Shown piece after piece: positions 5,614 through 6,892 of a DNA stretch of 6,892 nucleotides. The DNA comes from Alphaproteobacteria bacterium. GTDB taxonomy: Bacteria > Pseudomonadota > Alphaproteobacteria > UBA1280 > UBA12223. Both the position numbers and the translations under genes were made by a program. Position 1 is the first letter of the stretch. Every line of letters begins with the position of its first letter. The notes beneath the pieces were generated by a model. It saw only the letters and a program-made list of their open reading frames with translations, had not been told where the DNA came from and searched no databases. Location: assembly GCA_003450915.1 (NCBI GenBank), contig DMEM01000167.1, forward strand, positions 1 to 6,892. The letters run 5' to 3'.

Positions 5614-6892
5614 ATGTATTTAATTGGTATTTTACAAGCTTTTGGTATTGTTTTAGGTGATACTTTGTATAACTTGTATATTAAATTTGTAGGAGTTAAT
5701 CTAGATATTAGACCTTTTACATTTCCATTTTATTACCTTATTGGTAATGCTTTAACAATGATGATTTTAGCAGGACCTGGGCGTTTTGCATTAGACACGG
5801 TTAAAAACGTTGGCACATGGGTTTATGGTGTTGCATACCTTTTAAGCTTTGTTGTTGATATTTATCTAATTAGATATGTTTCAAGTACTGAACTTTCTAT
5901 TTTACTGCGTTTAACTGTGCCTATTTGTATCGCTTTAGCCTTTATCTTTAATAAAAGGATACCAAGCAAGTATGATCTTATTTCAACAGGTACTATTTTA
6001 ATCGCAATGACTGTTATTTTTGCAATGCAAGACCCTACTTATTTATGGAATATTTTATTCTTATGTATTGCTTTAGCAGGTTTAGAGGCTATGGGGTATT
6101 TCATACCTGAAAACCATTCTACTAATGAAAAAGCTATTAAAGAAAGCGGTATTAGAGGTCAAATGAGAGTTATATCATTTGCAACATTTATCACAAGTTC
6201 ACTAATGTTTTTTGTTTTAATTGCTGTTTGTATTATTGACTCTTATTTTGATATCTTTACGAAATTAGGCTTTAGCGAGAAGCTTGTTCAATTTTCTGAC
6301 TTTTTCCATGGACCTACTGTTCTTACAGCGGTAGTCTTTGGCTGTGTTTTTGCTCCATTTATCAGATTCTTCCAGTGGTCAGCTAGTTATAAAATCACGA
6401 GTGAAGGTGTTTTAACTATTTTAGCAGTTATCCCTCTAGTTACATTTCTTCTTGAATGGGTTTTAGTAACTACAGGTATTGCTCCAACTTCTCATTTATT
6501 TGAGTCAGATAGTGTTTATATATTATTTGCATTATCTATCTTCATGACTATTGGATCTTGGTATGCCGCATATCTAAAATCTAGAAAACACTTAGAAGAT
6601 GTTAACGGTAGCAACATTATTGAAAAAATAAAAAATGCTATGAAATTAAAAGGTAAAATTTTAGATATTGGACACAGTGTTAATTCTATGCAAGATTATG
6701 AAGTTGTTAAAATTACAGTAGATTTTTATGAAAAAGACTTTGATAAAGCAAGTGAAACTCTTGATATTCCTGCCGATACTTTAAAAACACTGTACTATGC
6801 AAGAGATAGCTTCTCATTAAAACCTGAGTTTAGCAAACAGCTACATAATGTATTTATTAATAAAATATTTTACCTTGATCAGCTAACAAAGC
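5614..6892 (+). CDS. DMT/EamA-like transporter with a soluble C-terminal extension (3' end outside window)
   Basis: An open frame of 426 complete codons that leaves the right edge. AAAGGGA (5599-5605) is 8 bases before ATG 5614. Residues 1-320 hold about ten hydrophobic helices (roughly 2-20, 36-55, 68-88, 93-112, 122-138, 145-162, 186-208, 234-252, 263-285, 300-320), the usual number for drug/metabolite transporters. The segment from 'LRLTVPICIALAFIFNKR' to 'DLISTGTILIAMTVIF' (98-136) looks like the end of the first EamA repeat, with the helix-4 proline, short basic loop and Gly-containing fifth helix. Such proteins are inner-membrane exporters or importers of small metabolites; the substrate cannot be inferred. 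After the last helix comes a basic, polar tail of over 100 residues (321-426 and beyond), unusual for this family, containing a helix-turn-helix-like stretch (KASETLDIPADTLKTLYYAR, 378-397). Probably in an operon with the preceding 56-residue gene. Confidence 0.7.
   Translation, partial: MYLIGILQAFGIVLGDTLYNLYIKFVGVNLDIRPFTFPFYYLIGNALTMMILAGPGRFALDTVKNVGTWVYGVAYLLSFVVDIYLIRYVSSTELSILLRLTVPICIALAFIFNKRIPSKYDLISTGTILIAMTVIFAMQDPTYLWNILFLCIALAGLEAMGYFIPENHSTNEKAIKESGIRGQMRVISFATFITSSLMFFVLIAVCIIDSYFDIFTKLGFSEKLVQFSDFFHGPTVLTAVVFGCVFAPFIRFFQWSASYKITSEGVLTILAVIPLVTFLLEWVLVTTGIAPTSHLFESDSVYILFALSIFMTIGSWYAAYLKSRKHLEDVNGSNIIEKIKNAMKLKGKILDIGHSVNSMQDYEVVKITVDFYEKDFDKASETLDIPADTLKTLYYARDSFSLKPEFSKQLHNVFINKIFYLDQLTK

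Noticed and set aside
1..6892. CRISPR array, tRNA, rRNA, insertion sequence or attachment site
   Set aside because: No regularly spaced direct repeats, cloverleaf-like segments, transposase motifs or terminal inverted repeats were seen on reading both strands.

Overview
The window is strongly AT-rich and gene-dense. It suggests a bacterium, most likely an AT-rich member of the Alphaproteobacteria. The main support is a comEC-type gene placed back to back with gltX, an arrangement I recall from alphaproteobacterial chromosomes, and an alphaproteobacterial-looking ComEC tail with a Cys-Asp-x-x-Gly-Cys motif. The pilin-like proteins with a 'GAMFGLDARIAL' start resemble ones I associate with uncultured gut Alphaproteobacteria; this is memory, not a search.

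Layout. (1) 2-259, + strand: the 3' end of a membrane protein gene that looks like the C-terminus of a ResB/Ccs1 cytochrome c assembly protein. (2) 243-2062, + strand: a good extended -10 promoter followed by three tandem paralogous genes for small pseudopilin-like proteins of 186, 197 and 191 residues. They have tight spacing and their own ribosome binding sites, so they are very probably one operon. They share an almost invariant N-terminal helix, a W-(K/N)-G-P-Y motif, a short cysteine-bracketed loop and an acidic C-terminal region. (3) 2069-3952, - strand: a ComEC/Rec2 DNA-uptake channel gene, convergent with the pilin operon with only 6 bases between the stop codons. It lacks the metallo-beta-lactamase domain and seems to end early. 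(4) 3953-3996: a 44-base divergent region with candidate back-to-back promoters. (5) 3997-5361, + strand: gltX, closed by a perfect 13-bp hairpin terminator. (6) 5426-6892, + strand: a 56-residue single-helix membrane protein gene missed by length cut-offs, then a DMT/EamA-like transporter gene that runs off the window and carries an unusual soluble tail with a helix-turn-helix-like segment.

How the parts may work together. Pseudopilins and ComEC belong to the two halves of natural transformation machinery: a retractable pilus or pseudopilus that pulls in DNA, and the inner-membrane channel. Their adjacency makes a DNA-uptake role for the pilin trio a reasonable hypothesis. No pilus ATPase, platform protein or prepilin peptidase lies in the window, and the pilin signal sequence is not canonical, so this is inference. 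gltX is a housekeeping gene, and the small-protein/transporter pair is a separate unit of unknown substrate.

No tRNA, rRNA, CRISPR array, insertion sequence or attachment site was seen. No stretch over 300 bases lacks a gene.
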